NCBI GenBank assembly: GCA_003168265.1
Contig: PMSV01000013.1
Span: 1 to 64,000 of the forward strand
Length of the DNA stretch: 64,000 bases
Reading direction: 5' to 3'
DNA from: Chitinophagaceae bacterium
GTDB lineage: Bacteria; Bacteroidota; Bacteroidia; Chitinophagales; Chitinophagaceae
Part shown: positions 1 through 7,440 of the stretch, piece by piece
Layout: every line of letters begins with the position of its first letter
Numbering within the stretch: position 1 is the stretch's first letter
Translations under genes and position numbers: made by a program
The notes under the pieces: generated by a model
The model's database searches: none
The model's input: the letters and a program-made list of their open reading frames with translations, nothing else
Told to the model about the DNA's origin: nothing

Positions 1-39
1 TAATCCATAGTATATTAAGTTTTCGTATTCTTCTGCCAT
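1..39 (-). CDS. Possible 5' end of a gene leaving the window on the left
   Basis: An ATG on the minus strand at 37-39 opens a frame that stays open to the window edge. It reads MAEEYENLIYYGL. The upstream stretch (40-110) is very AT-rich, as expected for a Bacteroidota promoter region, and the next plus-strand gene begins only at 240, so a divergent arrangement is plausible. Thirteen codons cannot identify a family and a chance frame is possible. Confidence 0.3.
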   Translation of the reverse strand, partial: MAEEYENLIYYGL

Positions 40-239
40 TATTTAAAATTTAAATAATTTGATTATGACATGTATAAGTTTCTTTCAATAATTCAGCAAT
101 ACCCCTTAAGGGGTAATTTTTAATATGAAATCTTCAATACTTTTAAGTCATGATTTTTGTCTTCATCTTAAAGAGAGTGTAAATGGTTTCAGCTCTTATT
201 TTTTTATCATTCATTTCATTAACTATTAAAAATTAAACT

Positions 240-968
240 ATGCCAGAAGAAATGAACGTCTCCACGCCCAAATTGCCGCGTGGCGCGAGACCCTCACCGA
301 GGTACAGACTTTCGGGAGCTATTCCTCATCAAATCATCGGAACAACCCCTCCTTCATTTATTCGCATTCCGAAGAAATTGTCCTTTTGGGGTAATTCTCA
401 ATATGGGGATTGTGTAACTGCGGAAGAAGCTTTTGCAAAATCATGTCATGATCGCGAGATCTTTATTGGTGATCAAGAGGTGATTAGCTGGGCTTCAACC
501 AACGGTTTCCTGAATGGAGCCAATTTGACTGAAGTTTTGGACAAAATGCAAGCGAATGGATTCCGCATAAATGGTTCTACTTATGATGATGGCCCATTTC
601 ACTCAGTGGATTGGACTAACCGGGCGATCTTAACAAATGCAATATACCACGGACCGGTTAAGATAGGTGTGGCTGCAGATCAACTGGATACTGCATATCA
701 AAAAGGAAATCAAAAAAATGGATGGTTTGCCATAGGTTTTGTAGAGGATACCAATGAGGACCATTGTGTTAGTCTATGTGGTTATGGAAGCTTGTCCTGG
801 CTGGCCAAAGAATTCGAGGTGCAATTGCCTTCTGGCGTAAATGGCAATAATCCCGGATATGGCTTATTTACCTGGGATTCTATTGCCATTATCGATGAGC
901 CCTCAGTACTGGCGATAACGCAAGAAGCATGGTTGAGACTTCCGACAACTGTTATCAAAAAGAATTAA
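240..968 (+). CDS. Papain-fold-like protein of unknown role
   Basis: I do not recognise a named family. The 242-residue product has the layout of a small papain-like (C1/C39-like) fold. A Gly-Asp-Cys in NSQYGDCVTAEEA (about residues 52-64) would hold the nucleophile, DHCVSLCGYG (about 178-187) would hold the catalytic His, and a W-D pair in GLFTWDSIAI (about 208-217) could supply the third polar residue. There is no signal peptide or membrane segment, so a cytoplasmic location is expected. An alternative in-frame ATG lies four codons downstream. It is a single gene followed by a terminator-like hairpin, and it sits in an accessory region full of broken genes. Protease activity is inference; it could instead be a non-enzymatic or self-processing fold. 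Confidence 0.7.
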   Translation: MPEEMNVSTPKLPRGARPSPRYRLSGAIPHQIIGTTPPSFIRIPKKLSFWGNSQYGDCVTAEEAFAKSCHDREIFIGDQEVISWASTNGFLNGANLTEVLDKMQANGFRINGSTYDDGPFHSVDWTNRAILTNAIYHGPVKIGVAADQLDTAYQKGNQKNGWFAIGFVEDTNEDHCVSLCGYGSLSWLAKEFEVQLPSGVNGNNPGYGLFTWDSIAIIDEPSVLAITQEAWLRLPTTVIKKN

Positions 969-982
969 ACTCGTCATCATTG

Positions 983-1018
983 AAGGGGGAGACTGTTATT
1001 GGTTTCCCCTTTCTTTTT
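983..1018 (+). terminator. Intrinsic terminator after the papain-fold-like gene
   Basis: An imperfect stem pairs AAGGGGGAG (983-991) with TTTCCCCTT (1003-1011), including two G-U pairs. It is followed by a T-rich tract (TTCTTTTT). It lies 15 bases after the stop codon of the upstream gene, the expected place for a Rho-independent terminator. Confidence 0.6.
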
Positions 1019-1100
1019 GTTCTGACGGAAGCGATAGTTGAGTTTGTGTTTTTTTTACTTTAAAATTCTGTTCTTTTATTAAACCTATAATGCATTTTCC

Positions 1101-1955
1101 ATGAAAATTGAAGCGCGTCCAGCTAGATTGACTTTACCCGGAACCAAAGTTGCTGCAGATAGCAGCAGTGATTTTAATCCCAAGATCGAGAACCATCCGG
1201 ATTTGCCGGCCATCGATTGGACAGCGATTGGCGTTTCAGTGCCCGTTCACCAAATTCCCGAGGCAGATAGCCTTCCGCAGGCCGATGCCTTGCTTTTCTG
1301 CTGGACTGAATCGGAGTGGGCAGCCACTAACCAGGTTTTCTGCAAGAGTGGGACCTCCATGAGTTATTCTGCCAAAAATAACGGTAGCTGGAATGGATGG
1401 GTTCCATTCAAAGAGGCTGTCTCGGGCCATCAGGATTCTGTCTCCGGCTATTATACTCTATCCAATCTTGGTTCTAAGAAACTACTTCTTTTTAAATCTG
1501 AAGTACATTTGCATGAACAGGGTGAGGCCGCATTGAGTTCGCTTGTTCAAATCTTGCTCGAAAAGATTAAACCTTCTTTGGTGATTTCGTCCGGAACTTC
1601 CGGGGGCACGATTCCAACGAAGCATGTCGGTACTGTCAACGTAGTGAATGCAGGTTGTTTGTATGATAAGAGCGAGCCTTCTTCTGAATGGCCAGTTTAT
1701 TCCAATAGTTGGGATGCCGGTTGGACCATCCTTAGTAAACCAGGTTTTCAGAAAATTCTATTTCCTATCCCTACAATAGCAGCAGATATGAATTCCATCG
1801 TGAATCAGTTCAATCAATTCTATCAAATGAATTATCCTAATTCAACTCTGGATATAAATTCCCTGAACATGGGAGACCCGATTCCGCAGATAAATAATAT
1901 GACAACAAAGGGGACCGCGTTTATCATACCACGCCAGCCGTTGGCTACAACATAG
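1101..1955 (+). pseudogene. Nucleoside phosphorylase/MTA-SAH nucleosidase-like protein, 3' end lost
   Basis: The frame codes for 284 residues. The centre (about residues 150-190) resembles the phosphorylase/nucleosidase superfamily: a strand entering SSGTSGGTIP followed by GTVNVVNAG, like the Gly-rich purine/ribose pocket of MTA/SAH nucleosidases. Near the end, GDPIPQINNMTTKGTA looks like the stretch that in relatives leads into the second half of the active site. Instead of that second half, the frame runs about ten more codons of unrelated sequence into a stop at 1953-1955. In another frame those bases already encode an AraC-type helix-turn-helix (1903-2097). I read this as a deletion that removed the 3' end of this gene and the 5' end of an AraC-family gene. 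The missing part should contain the catalytic acid and the base-binding loop, so the product is probably inactive. Confidence 0.6.
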
Positions 1956-2097
1956 AAGGCTGCAGGAAGCATATCATATGATAAAAGAACTAAAGAAAGC
2001 GCCTTCAGATGTTTATTTAGAATTAGGTTTTGAAAATTTGTCTCATTTCTCATTCGCTTTTAAAAAAGCGTATGGGATTGTCCCCTCGAAACTGTAA
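1903..2097 (+). pseudogene. Fragment of an AraC-family regulator (C-terminal HTH)
   Basis: The frame +1 relative to the upstream gene is open from 1903 to a TAA at 2095-2097. From about 1930 it reads as the second half of an AraC DNA-binding domain: ASRWLQHRRLQEAYHMI, then SDVYLELGFENLSHFSFAF, then KKAYGIVPSKL. The GFxxLSHFsxaFKKxyGxxPs pattern is the family signature of the last helix-turn-helix. There is no start codon and no first HTH, so only the last 55 residues or so of a gene survive. The fragment overlaps the end of the broken nucleosidase-like frame, which puts the breakpoint at about 1915-1930. Confidence 0.7.
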
Positions 2098-2344
2098 AGA
2101 ATTTTATCCACTATTTAATTCTAAGATTAAGGAGAACGACCACCGTCAAGATTGGCGGCACCCGCCCTCAGTTCAACTTATTTGTCTCGACTTTTATCTC
2201 ACCATCATCTAATTTGATTATTTATCATCAACAGATATTTAGAGGCGGGGGATCGAAGATAATGAAATTAGGTTGCATCAAGCTTTATTTGCCGTGTGAA
2301 CGAAAATAAGAAGGAGCGAACGATAAAATCAGTTCAGCCAACGA

Positions 2345-2512
2345 TCATTTACATGTGTTGAATGAAATAAATGAGTATACTGAAAGAATACGTTTCTGAA
2401 TCACCGCATAGTCCAAAAGCAGGGCTACAACATACCCTCTCTCATAAAGTGTAAATTCCGGATTATCATAAAGCGAGGCAAGCAAAGAATAAGATAATAA
2501 TCGGATATCCAT
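2345..2512 (-). pseudogene. Short isolated reading frame, peptidase-like fragment
   Basis: On the minus strand an ATG at 2510-2512 opens 55 codons ending at a TGA (2345-2347). The first 38 residues or so look like real protein: LLSYSLLASLYDNPEF then TLYERGYVVALLLD. This recalls a helical segment near the end of M61-type aminopeptidases, where a Y-x-K/R-G-x-x-V/A-A-L-x-L-D pattern occurs. The last 15 residues look random. I call it a degraded gene fragment with low confidence. The rest of the space from 2098 to 2624 shows no gene or clear regulatory signal. Confidence 0.25.
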
Positions 2513-2624
2513 AAATTTTCAATAACCATTTATAATTGACATTTTTTTGGCGATATTTGAAATACGTCCTTCTGAGGCTTTCCAATTTTCGATAGTGCTA
2601 GTTTAGACCATTTTACTACTATCA

Positions 2625-3104
2625 ATGACAGAGAGTACTATAAAATACAGAATAGCTAATAATTTAGATATACCTGCTATGGCTTGCCTTCGAGCAAGAC
2701 ATTGGGGCACAGAGGAGTATTGGGAAAAGAGGATAGCTGGTTACTTACGGGGTGACGTGAATCCTCAACAATCATTGGCACCTCGCATTGTATATGTAGC
2801 CACCAAAGATGAAGCGATTGTCGGTCTTATTGCCGGGCATCTTACACGTCGGTTTGGCTGCGATGGTGAACTTGAATGGATTGATGTTGGATTTCAATAT
2901 TGTGGAATGGGAATCTCTACCGAACTTCTGCATCAATTGGCAGCATGGTTTATGAGCCTAAAGGCCTTGTATATTTGTGTAGATTGCGCTCCCGACAATG
3001 CCGTGGCACAAAACTTTTATAAACGAAATGGTGCAGAAAATCGAAACGAGCATTGGCTAATCTGGAAGGACATAAGTGTTTTATTGACGAACAAAACTTC
3101 CTAA
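2625..3104 (+). CDS. GNAT-family N-acetyltransferase
   Basis: The 159-residue product has the GNAT order. An N-terminal strand reads KYRIANNLDIPAMACLR (about 6-22) and an acceptor-side strand reads VYVATKDEAIVGLIAG (about 56-71). Motif A follows as WIDVGFQYCGMGISTELLHQLAAW (from about 86), where GMGISTELL takes the place of the usual Q/RxxGxG/A acetyl-CoA loop. Motif B is NAVAQNFYKRNGAE (about 125-138). The pyrophosphate loop is close to consensus, so activity is likely, but the substrate cannot be told. It stands alone, with about 360 bases of noncoding sequence before the next gene. Confidence 0.8.
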   Translation: MTESTIKYRIANNLDIPAMACLRARHWGTEEYWEKRIAGYLRGDVNPQQSLAPRIVYVATKDEAIVGLIAGHLTRRFGCDGELEWIDVGFQYCGMGISTELLHQLAAWFMSLKALYICVDCAPDNAVAQNFYKRNGAENRNEHWLIWKDISVLLTNKTS

Positions 3105-3395
3105 TTTTATTAAATGACATAGTTTAATTTACACTCCCATCAGTTTATCCAATCTAAAGATATTTTCTTTCTTCAAACCTTTATAATCAATCTCTTAAAT
3201 AATTTATTGTAATTACATTAACCTTTCCATTTTACTGACGATATATCATCTCAAATGTGAAAGTTCCAAGTTCGAATGACTTTAGTCTTCTCATGGGCAG
3301 GATAGAGGCGCTGCTATGCCTTTCAATTATCCTAATAGGATTGTTCGTTCAACCAATTGAAGCTTTTGCATGAATCTAAAAAAAATTAAGAAAAA
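3105..3395. other. Noncoding AT-rich spacer
   Basis: Between the GNAT gene and the ArsR promoter I see no open frame with protein-like composition, no tRNA-like fold and no repeat. Only weak short inverted repeats are present, such as TTCAA-N4-TTGAA near 3350. Confidence 0.5.
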
Positions 3396-3442
3396 TTTGC
3401 GCAACCGAAAAGTTGCATGTATATTTGCAACCGATCAGTTTC
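3396..3442 (+). promoter_or_regulatory. Promoter with two ArsR-type operators (module 1)
   Basis: TTTG at 3396-3399 and TATATTTG at 3420-3427 are 20 bases apart and match the Bacteroidota -33/-7 elements (TTTG and TAnnTTTG). An inverted repeat, GCAACCGAAAAGTTGC (3401-3416), fills the space between them. A second, less perfect copy, GCAACCGATCAGTTTC (3427-3442), begins on the last base of the -7 element. Binding to either site would block RNA polymerase, so autorepression by the ArsR protein encoded at 3465 is the simplest reading. The second module at 6619 has the same geometry with another sequence. Confidence 0.75.
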
Positions 3443-3464
3443 TAAATTTAAACAATCAATATTT

Positions 3465-3785
3465 ATGAGAAGAGATATTTTTCAGGCAATTGCCGACCCG
3501 ACAAGACGGGCAATCATCGCATTGATTGCATTGCAGGCAATGACGCCCAACGCTATTGCCGAAAATTTCAACACCACACGTCAAGCTATTTCTAAACATC
3601 TACGCATCCTGGCAGAATGTGATCTGGTAAAACAAGAGTATCAGGGCAGAGAAATATATTACTCACTTGAAATTGAAAAAATGAAAGAGTTAGACAAATG
3701 GTTGAACCAATTCAGGAAAATTTGGGAAACCCGGTTTAACCAACTTGATAAAGTATTATCAACAATTAAAAAACAAAAAAAATGA
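3465..3785 (+). CDS. ArsR-family winged-helix repressor (module 1)
   Basis: This is a 106-residue single-domain regulator. It begins [17 protein letters not shown], the usual start of the ArsR subgroup paired with SRPBCC proteins. The recognition helix is [13 protein letters not shown] (about 44-56) and the wing is [11 protein letters not shown] (about 65-75). There is no metal-binding Cys pair, so a small-molecule or protein cue is more likely than metal. The ATG at 3465 is preferred over the one at 3417 because the earlier one lies inside the promoter and would add 16 residues unlike the family. The stop overlaps the next start (ATGA, 3782-3785), so translation is coupled to the SRPBCC gene. 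Confidence 0.9.
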   Translation: MRRDIFQAIADPTRRAIIALIALQAMTPNAIAENFNTTRQAISKHLRILAECDLVKQEYQGREIYYSLEIEKMKELDKWLNQFRKIWETRFNQLDKVLSTIKKQKK

Positions 3786-4282
3786 GCAGCAATTTGCTAT
3801 TTGATTTTACCGTTGACAAGACAACAAACACGGTATTCGTAAACAGAGATTTTGCAGCCGACCTTTCACTAGTGTGGGATGCTTTTACCAAACAGGAAAT
3901 CCTTGACCAATGGTGGGCGCCAAAACCATGGACATCAAGAACTAAATTTATGGACTTTAATGTAGGAGGAAGGAGATTTTATGCCATGGTTAGCCCCGAA
4001 GGGCAAGAGCACTGGTCAATTCAGGAGTATACATCCATTAGCCCAACATCCAATTTCAAACTCTTGTCTTCCTTTACTGACAATAATGAAAATATCAACG
4101 ATGAGATGCCATCTTCAAAATGGGATTTGAATTTTAATGAGCGAAACGGAACGACAACAGTATCCATCATAGTAAAACTTAAAACACTTGCCGACTTGGA
4201 GAAAAATATTCAAATGGGGTTCAAAGAAGGGTTTACAATGACATTGAACTACTTGGAAAAACTGTTGCAAAATTTAAAATAA
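3782..4282 (+). CDS. SRPBCC (AHSA1-like) domain protein (module 1)
   Basis: The 166-residue product is one START-like SRPBCC domain of the Activator-of-Hsp90-ATPase-homologue type. It shows [17 protein letters not shown] (about 20-36), [11 protein letters not shown] (about 44-54) and a C-terminal helix [18 protein letters not shown]. This fold makes a deep hydrophobic pocket that binds small lipophilic ligands; the ligand here is unknown. It overlaps the ArsR gene by four bases and is followed after six bases by the RibD_C gene, so the three probably share a transcript. A second ArsR-SRPBCC pair lies at 6669-7440. Confidence 0.85.
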   Translation: MSSNLLFDFTVDKTTNTVFVNRDFAADLSLVWDAFTKQEILDQWWAPKPWTSRTKFMDFNVGGRRFYAMVSPEGQEHWSIQEYTSISPTSNFKLLSSFTDNNENINDEMPSSKWDLNFNERNGTTTVSIIVKLKTLADLEKNIQMGFKEGFTMTLNYLEKLLQNLK

Positions 4283-4288
4283 AAAACC

Positions 4289-4855
4289 ATGCGAAAAATT
4301 ATTGTTACCGAATTCATCACTCTCGACGGTGTTATCGAGGCACCCGGCGGCAAAGAAACCGATCATCCACATGGCGGATGGCAGTTTAAATATGGTTCTC
4401 CGGAAACCGGAAAGTACAAGGCTGATGAACTTGCTGGCGTGGATGCCTTACTGTTGGGGAGAACCACTTACGAAAATTTCGCCGGGTTCTGGCCCGGCCA
4501 GTCGGGCGGCGATTTCGCCGACCCCATCAACCGGATGCCGAAATATGTCGTATCCCGAAGCCTGCAAAAAGTGGAGTGGAACAACAGCCATATCCTTCGC
4601 GACGTGGCGGGTGAAGTCGCTGCGCTGAAGGCGACCGATGGTGGTGATATCCTCGTCTATGGGAGCGCTACCCTCGTCAAGGCGCTCCTTCACCACGACC
4701 TCATCGACGAGTTGCGGCTTATGGTATTTCCCCTCTCGATTGGCGGCGGATTGAGGCTTTTCGATGACAATCGGGAATTAAAGAAATTCGGGCTCAAACA
4801 CTCGCAAGCGACCGACAACGGCGTTCTTATTATAGAATGTTATCCGATCAGTTGA
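4289..4855 (+). CDS. Dihydrofolate reductase/RibD C-terminal-like reductase
   Basis: The 188-residue product has the RibD_C/DHFR-like fold. It begins MRKIIVTEFITLDGVIEAPG, has DALLLGRTTYENFAGFWP (about 51-68) with the GRxTYE pattern, then a Rossmann-like GGDILVYGSATLVKALL (about 117-133) and ELRLMVFPLSIGGGLRLF (about 141-158). Members of this family use NADPH, but most stand-alone ones have no defined substrate. It lies six bases after the SRPBCC gene and probably ends the ArsR-controlled operon. By eye its third codon positions are much richer in G and C than those of its two operon partners, which suggests a separate origin. Confidence 0.85.
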   Translation: MRKIIVTEFITLDGVIEAPGGKETDHPHGGWQFKYGSPETGKYKADELAGVDALLLGRTTYENFAGFWPGQSGGDFADPINRMPKYVVSRSLQKVEWNNSHILRDVAGEVAALKATDGGDILVYGSATLVKALLHHDLIDELRLMVFPLSIGGGLRLFDDNRELKKFGLKHSQATDNGVLIIECYPIS

Positions 4856-4919
4856 ACCGGAATGCCGGATAATCAGGAAATCGGATAAACCTTAGTGGGC
4901 ATTTCCAGTATTTTTACCG

Positions 4920-4950
4920 ACAGATGTGGTTTTACAGCATCTGTTTTCAT
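4920..4950 (+). terminator. Weak hairpin after the ArsR operon
   Basis: ACAGATG (4920-4926) pairs with CATCTGT (4938-4944) around an 11-base loop, followed by TTTTCAT. It is the only stem I see between the reductase gene and the next remnant. The stem is short and AT-rich, so termination is uncertain. Confidence 0.3.
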
Positions 4951-5018
4951 ATTTCTCTCCCAAATCGCGGGGTGAGTTTAAAACGCAGCCGCCACTGATT
5001 TGTCTTTAAAAAATCAGT

Positions 5019-5291
5019 ATGTATAGCCTTAATCAGGATTTATTCAATCACCTGTATAGTTTTAGCCGGACGAGTCAATATCTCGTACTCATTGCAGCAT
5101 TCATCGCCTTTCCTGTTGCTTGGTTCGCCATGTACAACTGGCTTAAAGGTTTTGCATACCGCATCAATATACAATGGTGGGTATTTATCCTCGCGGGAAT
5201 TTTAGCCTTGTTGATTGCGCTGATGACAGTAAGTTTTCAGTCCATCAGAGCAGCAACTGCCAACCCGGTGAAGAGTTTGAGGACGGAATAA
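5019..5291 (+). pseudogene. 3' remnant of a MacB/FtsX-type ABC transporter permease
   Basis: The frame codes for 90 residues. Residues 20 to 90 match the last two membrane segments of Bacteroidota MacB-like permeases: YLVLIAAFIAFPVAWFAMYN, then FAYRINIQWWVFILAG, then the usual ending SIRAATANPVKSLRTE. Such permeases are normally about 800 residues, so nearly all of the gene is gone. The first 18 residues do not fit the family and mark the deletion edge. No intact transporter gene adjoins it. It could be expressed as a small membrane peptide, but decay is more likely. Confidence 0.75.
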
Positions 5292-5402
5292 TATTCTTCT
5301 CAGATAAATAATGTTAATTCTGGAAAATTGAATCGGTTGATTTCTGTCCGGCATTTCTACCAGGAAAATTTTCCACCTCGGACAAATGACTTAGCTTGAG
5401 AC

Positions 5403-5762
5403 ATGAGCATAAAAGTTTGGACAATTGTCCTTGGAGTACTTATGTCGGTTGCCGGCCTGGCGCATTTTATCCTCACCAGGAAATACCTTCCGATTGTTCC
5501 GCGTTTTCTTCCACAACGCGTTGGCATCATCGTAATATCTGGAATAGTCGAGCTGGGCGCTGGCATCGGGCTCTTTTTTCCGCAGTTTCGCAAGGAAGCA
5601 GCTCTCGTAGTGCTGGCGCTTATGCTTGGCTTTCTGCCCCTGCATGCATGGGACCTTTTCAGAAGCCGGCCGGCCATAGGCCCAAATTGGCTGGCCGTCA
5701 TCCGCTTCGCAATACAATTTTTTCTGATCTATTGGGCCTGGAGAGTCTGGCGGGCATGGTAA
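5403..5762 (+). CDS. DoxX-like small membrane protein
   Basis: The 119-residue product has four predicted membrane segments, at about residues 5-21, 37-56, 64-82 and 97-115. Short charged loops such as RKYLPIVPRFLPQR and DLFRSRPAIGP separate them. This is the layout of DoxX/DoxD-like proteins of Bacteroidota, whose role is unknown. It starts about 110 bases after the ABC permease remnant and ends before a palindrome at 5798. The GC-rich 3' half contrasts with the AT-rich flanks, which may reflect transfer. Confidence 0.7.
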   Translation: MSIKVWTIVLGVLMSVAGLAHFILTRKYLPIVPRFLPQRVGIIVISGIVELGAGIGLFFPQFRKEAALVVLALMLGFLPLHAWDLFRSRPAIGPNWLAVIRFAIQFFLIYWAWRVWRAW

Positions 5763-5797
5763 GGGGGGTCTCACAAAAGTACTGTCAGGAAACAACG

Positions 5798-5824
5798 AAT
5801 CCATGGTGAATTTCACCATGGATT
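5798..5824. terminator. 13-bp inverted repeat between convergent genes
   Basis: AATCCATGGTGAA (5798-5810) and TTCACCATGGATT (5812-5824) are exact reverse complements with one base between them. It lies between a plus-strand gene ending at 5762 and a minus-strand gene ending at 5883, so it may stop transcription from both sides. There is no long T-run, so a protein-binding palindrome is the alternative. Confidence 0.45.
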
Positions 5825-5882
5825 TGCCATATAATAATTAAAAAATTTGTAAGCTGATTGGACAAGAGATCTATATCTATCG

Positions 5883-6533
5883 TTAATATGATTCGACCTT
5901 CTTTTTCGCATCTTCAATTTTTTGAAGAAGAAATGCAGTCCGGTCGACTGCCCAGGCATGATAGTTATCCCTAATTAACATTAATGTGGAATGAACCTTG
6001 TTGGGATCTCTGGAATCTCTGTTTAAGATGACTTTAGCTACCTCATCTTCCACTTTATATAAATGAGTTTGGTCCTCATAGACTTTTGTCAAGACGGAGA
6101 CAGTTTCTATATCTAATTTGGACATAATATTATTGCTTTTTGCAATAGTCCATGCTTCGTCGTCTAAATAACGGTATAGGACACCCTGTGGAGCTATTAC
6201 ATTTAAATGAAATTCGTCATTTGAAACGATTTTTTGCTGGAGATCTTTATCAACCAATGCGGAGTCTATTTTTTTAAGAACCTCTAAATTGTAATTGTTC
6301 ATTTCCTGAATGAAAATCTTGTTATGGTCCAGTTCTGCAACAATGCTTTTTAATAAGATTCGGGTATTTTCTTTTTCATGAAGGTTGTTAATGAATTCTG
6401 AAAGGATAAGAGCAAGCAATACACTGAATATAATCAGTAAAGATTCTCCCAGATATTCCTTCCAATCCCGAATAGTATATACATGGGTTTTTGAAACATT
6501 TGGGATTGGGGCAGTCTCTATTTGGTTGTCCAT
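5883..6533 (-). CDS. Single-pass membrane protein of unknown function
   Basis: The 216-residue product has a polar N-terminus, one membrane segment at about residues 32-50 (SLLIIFSVLLALILSEF), then an alpha-helical, charged domain with coiled-coil character (about 52-215). DWKEYLGESLLIIFSVLLAL recalls DUF6090-like Bacteroidota proteins, which begin with a similar 'YxxGExxLIxxSILLAL' membrane helix, but I cannot assign it firmly. It is transcribed alone, divergently from the second ArsR module, with about 85 bases between its start and the ArsR promoter. Confidence 0.7.
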   Translation of the reverse strand: MDNQIETAPIPNVSKTHVYTIRDWKEYLGESLLIIFSVLLALILSEFINNLHEKENTRILLKSIVAELDHNKIFIQEMNNYNLEVLKKIDSALVDKDLQQKIVSNDEFHLNVIAPQGVLYRYLDDEAWTIAKSNNIMSKLDIETVSVLTKVYEDQTHLYKVEDEVAKVILNRDSRDPNKVHSTLMLIRDNYHAWAVDRTAFLLQKIEDAKKKVESY

Positions 6534-6618
6534 GGTTTATTCGCTGATCTCGGATCGCATGAAATAAAATTACGATATTAACTTTCCAGTTTCAAAAAAG
6601 TTTACTCTGAAAAAAAAA

Positions 6619-6665
6619 TTTGTGTCGTCATTTGACGTTATATATATTTGTCGTCAAAAGACGAC
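6619..6665 (+). promoter_or_regulatory. Promoter with two ArsR-type operators (module 2)
   Basis: TTTG (6619-6622) and TATATTTG (6643-6650) are 20 bases apart, exactly as in module 1. GTCGTCATTTGACGTT (6624-6639) lies between them and the perfect inverted repeat GTCGTCAAAAGACGAC (6650-6665) begins on the last base of the -7 element. The two 16-bp sites start 26 bases apart, again as in module 1, but their arms differ (GTCGTC/GACGAC against GCAAC/GTTGC). The ArsR start codon is only four bases after the second site, so the 5' leader must be very short. Confidence 0.8.
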
Positions 6666-6668
6666 ATA

Positions 6669-7013
6669 ATGAAATTCAGACGGGATACTTTTCAGGCTAT
6701 TGCAGATCCCACCAGGAGGGCAATCCTTATCCTTCTTGCTTCGCAGACTGCTACGGCCGGTGCAATCGGTAACCAGTTTGATGCAGCCAGGTCTACCGTT
6801 TCCAAACATATTCAGATCCTGACTGAATGCGGACTCGTGGAAGCGGCCCCGAAGGGCAGGGAGATCTATTACAAGATAAAATTCGACAGAATGAAGGAGA
6901 TCGACCTTTGGCTGGATCAGATTCGATTGATTTGGGAAGCTCGTTTTGATAAGCTGGATGATTATTTAATGAAGATTCAAAAAAATAAAAACCATGGAAA
7001 AAACAGCAAATAG
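6669..7013 (+). CDS. ArsR-family winged-helix repressor (module 2)
   Basis: This 114-residue regulator is a paralogue of the one at 3465: both share [12 protein letters not shown], xxECxLV, and GREIYY. The recognition helix here is AARSTVSKHIQIL (about 45-57) against [13 protein letters not shown] in module 1, which fits the different operator arms of the two promoters. The ATG at 6669 is chosen because an earlier in-frame TTG (6648) lies inside the promoter. There is no metal-binding Cys pair. The 3' end overlaps the SRPBCC gene by 20 bases. Confidence 0.9.
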   Translation: MKFRRDTFQAIADPTRRAILILLASQTATAGAIGNQFDAARSTVSKHIQILTECGLVEAAPKGREIYYKIKFDRMKEIDLWLDQIRLIWEARFDKLDDYLMKIQKNKNHGKNSK

Positions 7014-7440
7014 GGAGATGAGGATTACGAGAACTTTTCAAGCCCCCATTGAACTCGTGTGGGAGGCCTGGACCAATCCTGAACATATTGTTAACTGGTG
7101 GGGCCCGATTGGGTTCACTTCTACCATTCATAAGATGGATTTTAAGGAAGGAGGGGAATGGAATTTGACCATGCATGGACCCGATGGCACAAACTATCCG
7201 AACAGGAGTGTCTTTAAGGAAATCATTCCGTTTAAGAAAATTGTTTTTGAACATTTCAATCCGGATTTCATCACTACGGTTCTTTTCGAGCCCAAGGGAA
7301 AAGAAACCCATATGGATTGGTCAATGTTATTTGATTCGGCTGAAATGCTTGAAACGGTTGTTAAAGCGCATAAGGCGGATGAAGGACAGAAACAAAATGT
7401 TGAAAAATTGGAGAAGTACCTTTCGCAATTGTTCAGATAG
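6994..7440 (+). CDS. SRPBCC (AHSA1-like) domain protein (module 2)
   Basis: The 148-residue product is one SRPBCC domain: REMRITRTFQAPIELVWEAW (about 7-26), then NWWGPIGFTSTIHKMDFKEGG (from about 34), and a C-terminal helix with EGQKQNVEKLEKYLSQL. It is somewhat shorter than its relative at 3782 and keeps the EHIVNWWGP pattern of the AHSA1 group. It overlaps the ArsR gene and is likely under its control. The ligand is unknown. Its stop overlaps the 3' end of the convergent GNAT gene by eight bases. Confidence 0.87.
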   Translation: MEKTANREMRITRTFQAPIELVWEAWTNPEHIVNWWGPIGFTSTIHKMDFKEGGEWNLTMHGPDGTNYPNRSVFKEIIPFKKIVFEHFNPDFITTVLFEPKGKETHMDWSMLFDSAEMLETVVKAHKADEGQKQNVEKLEKYLSQLFR

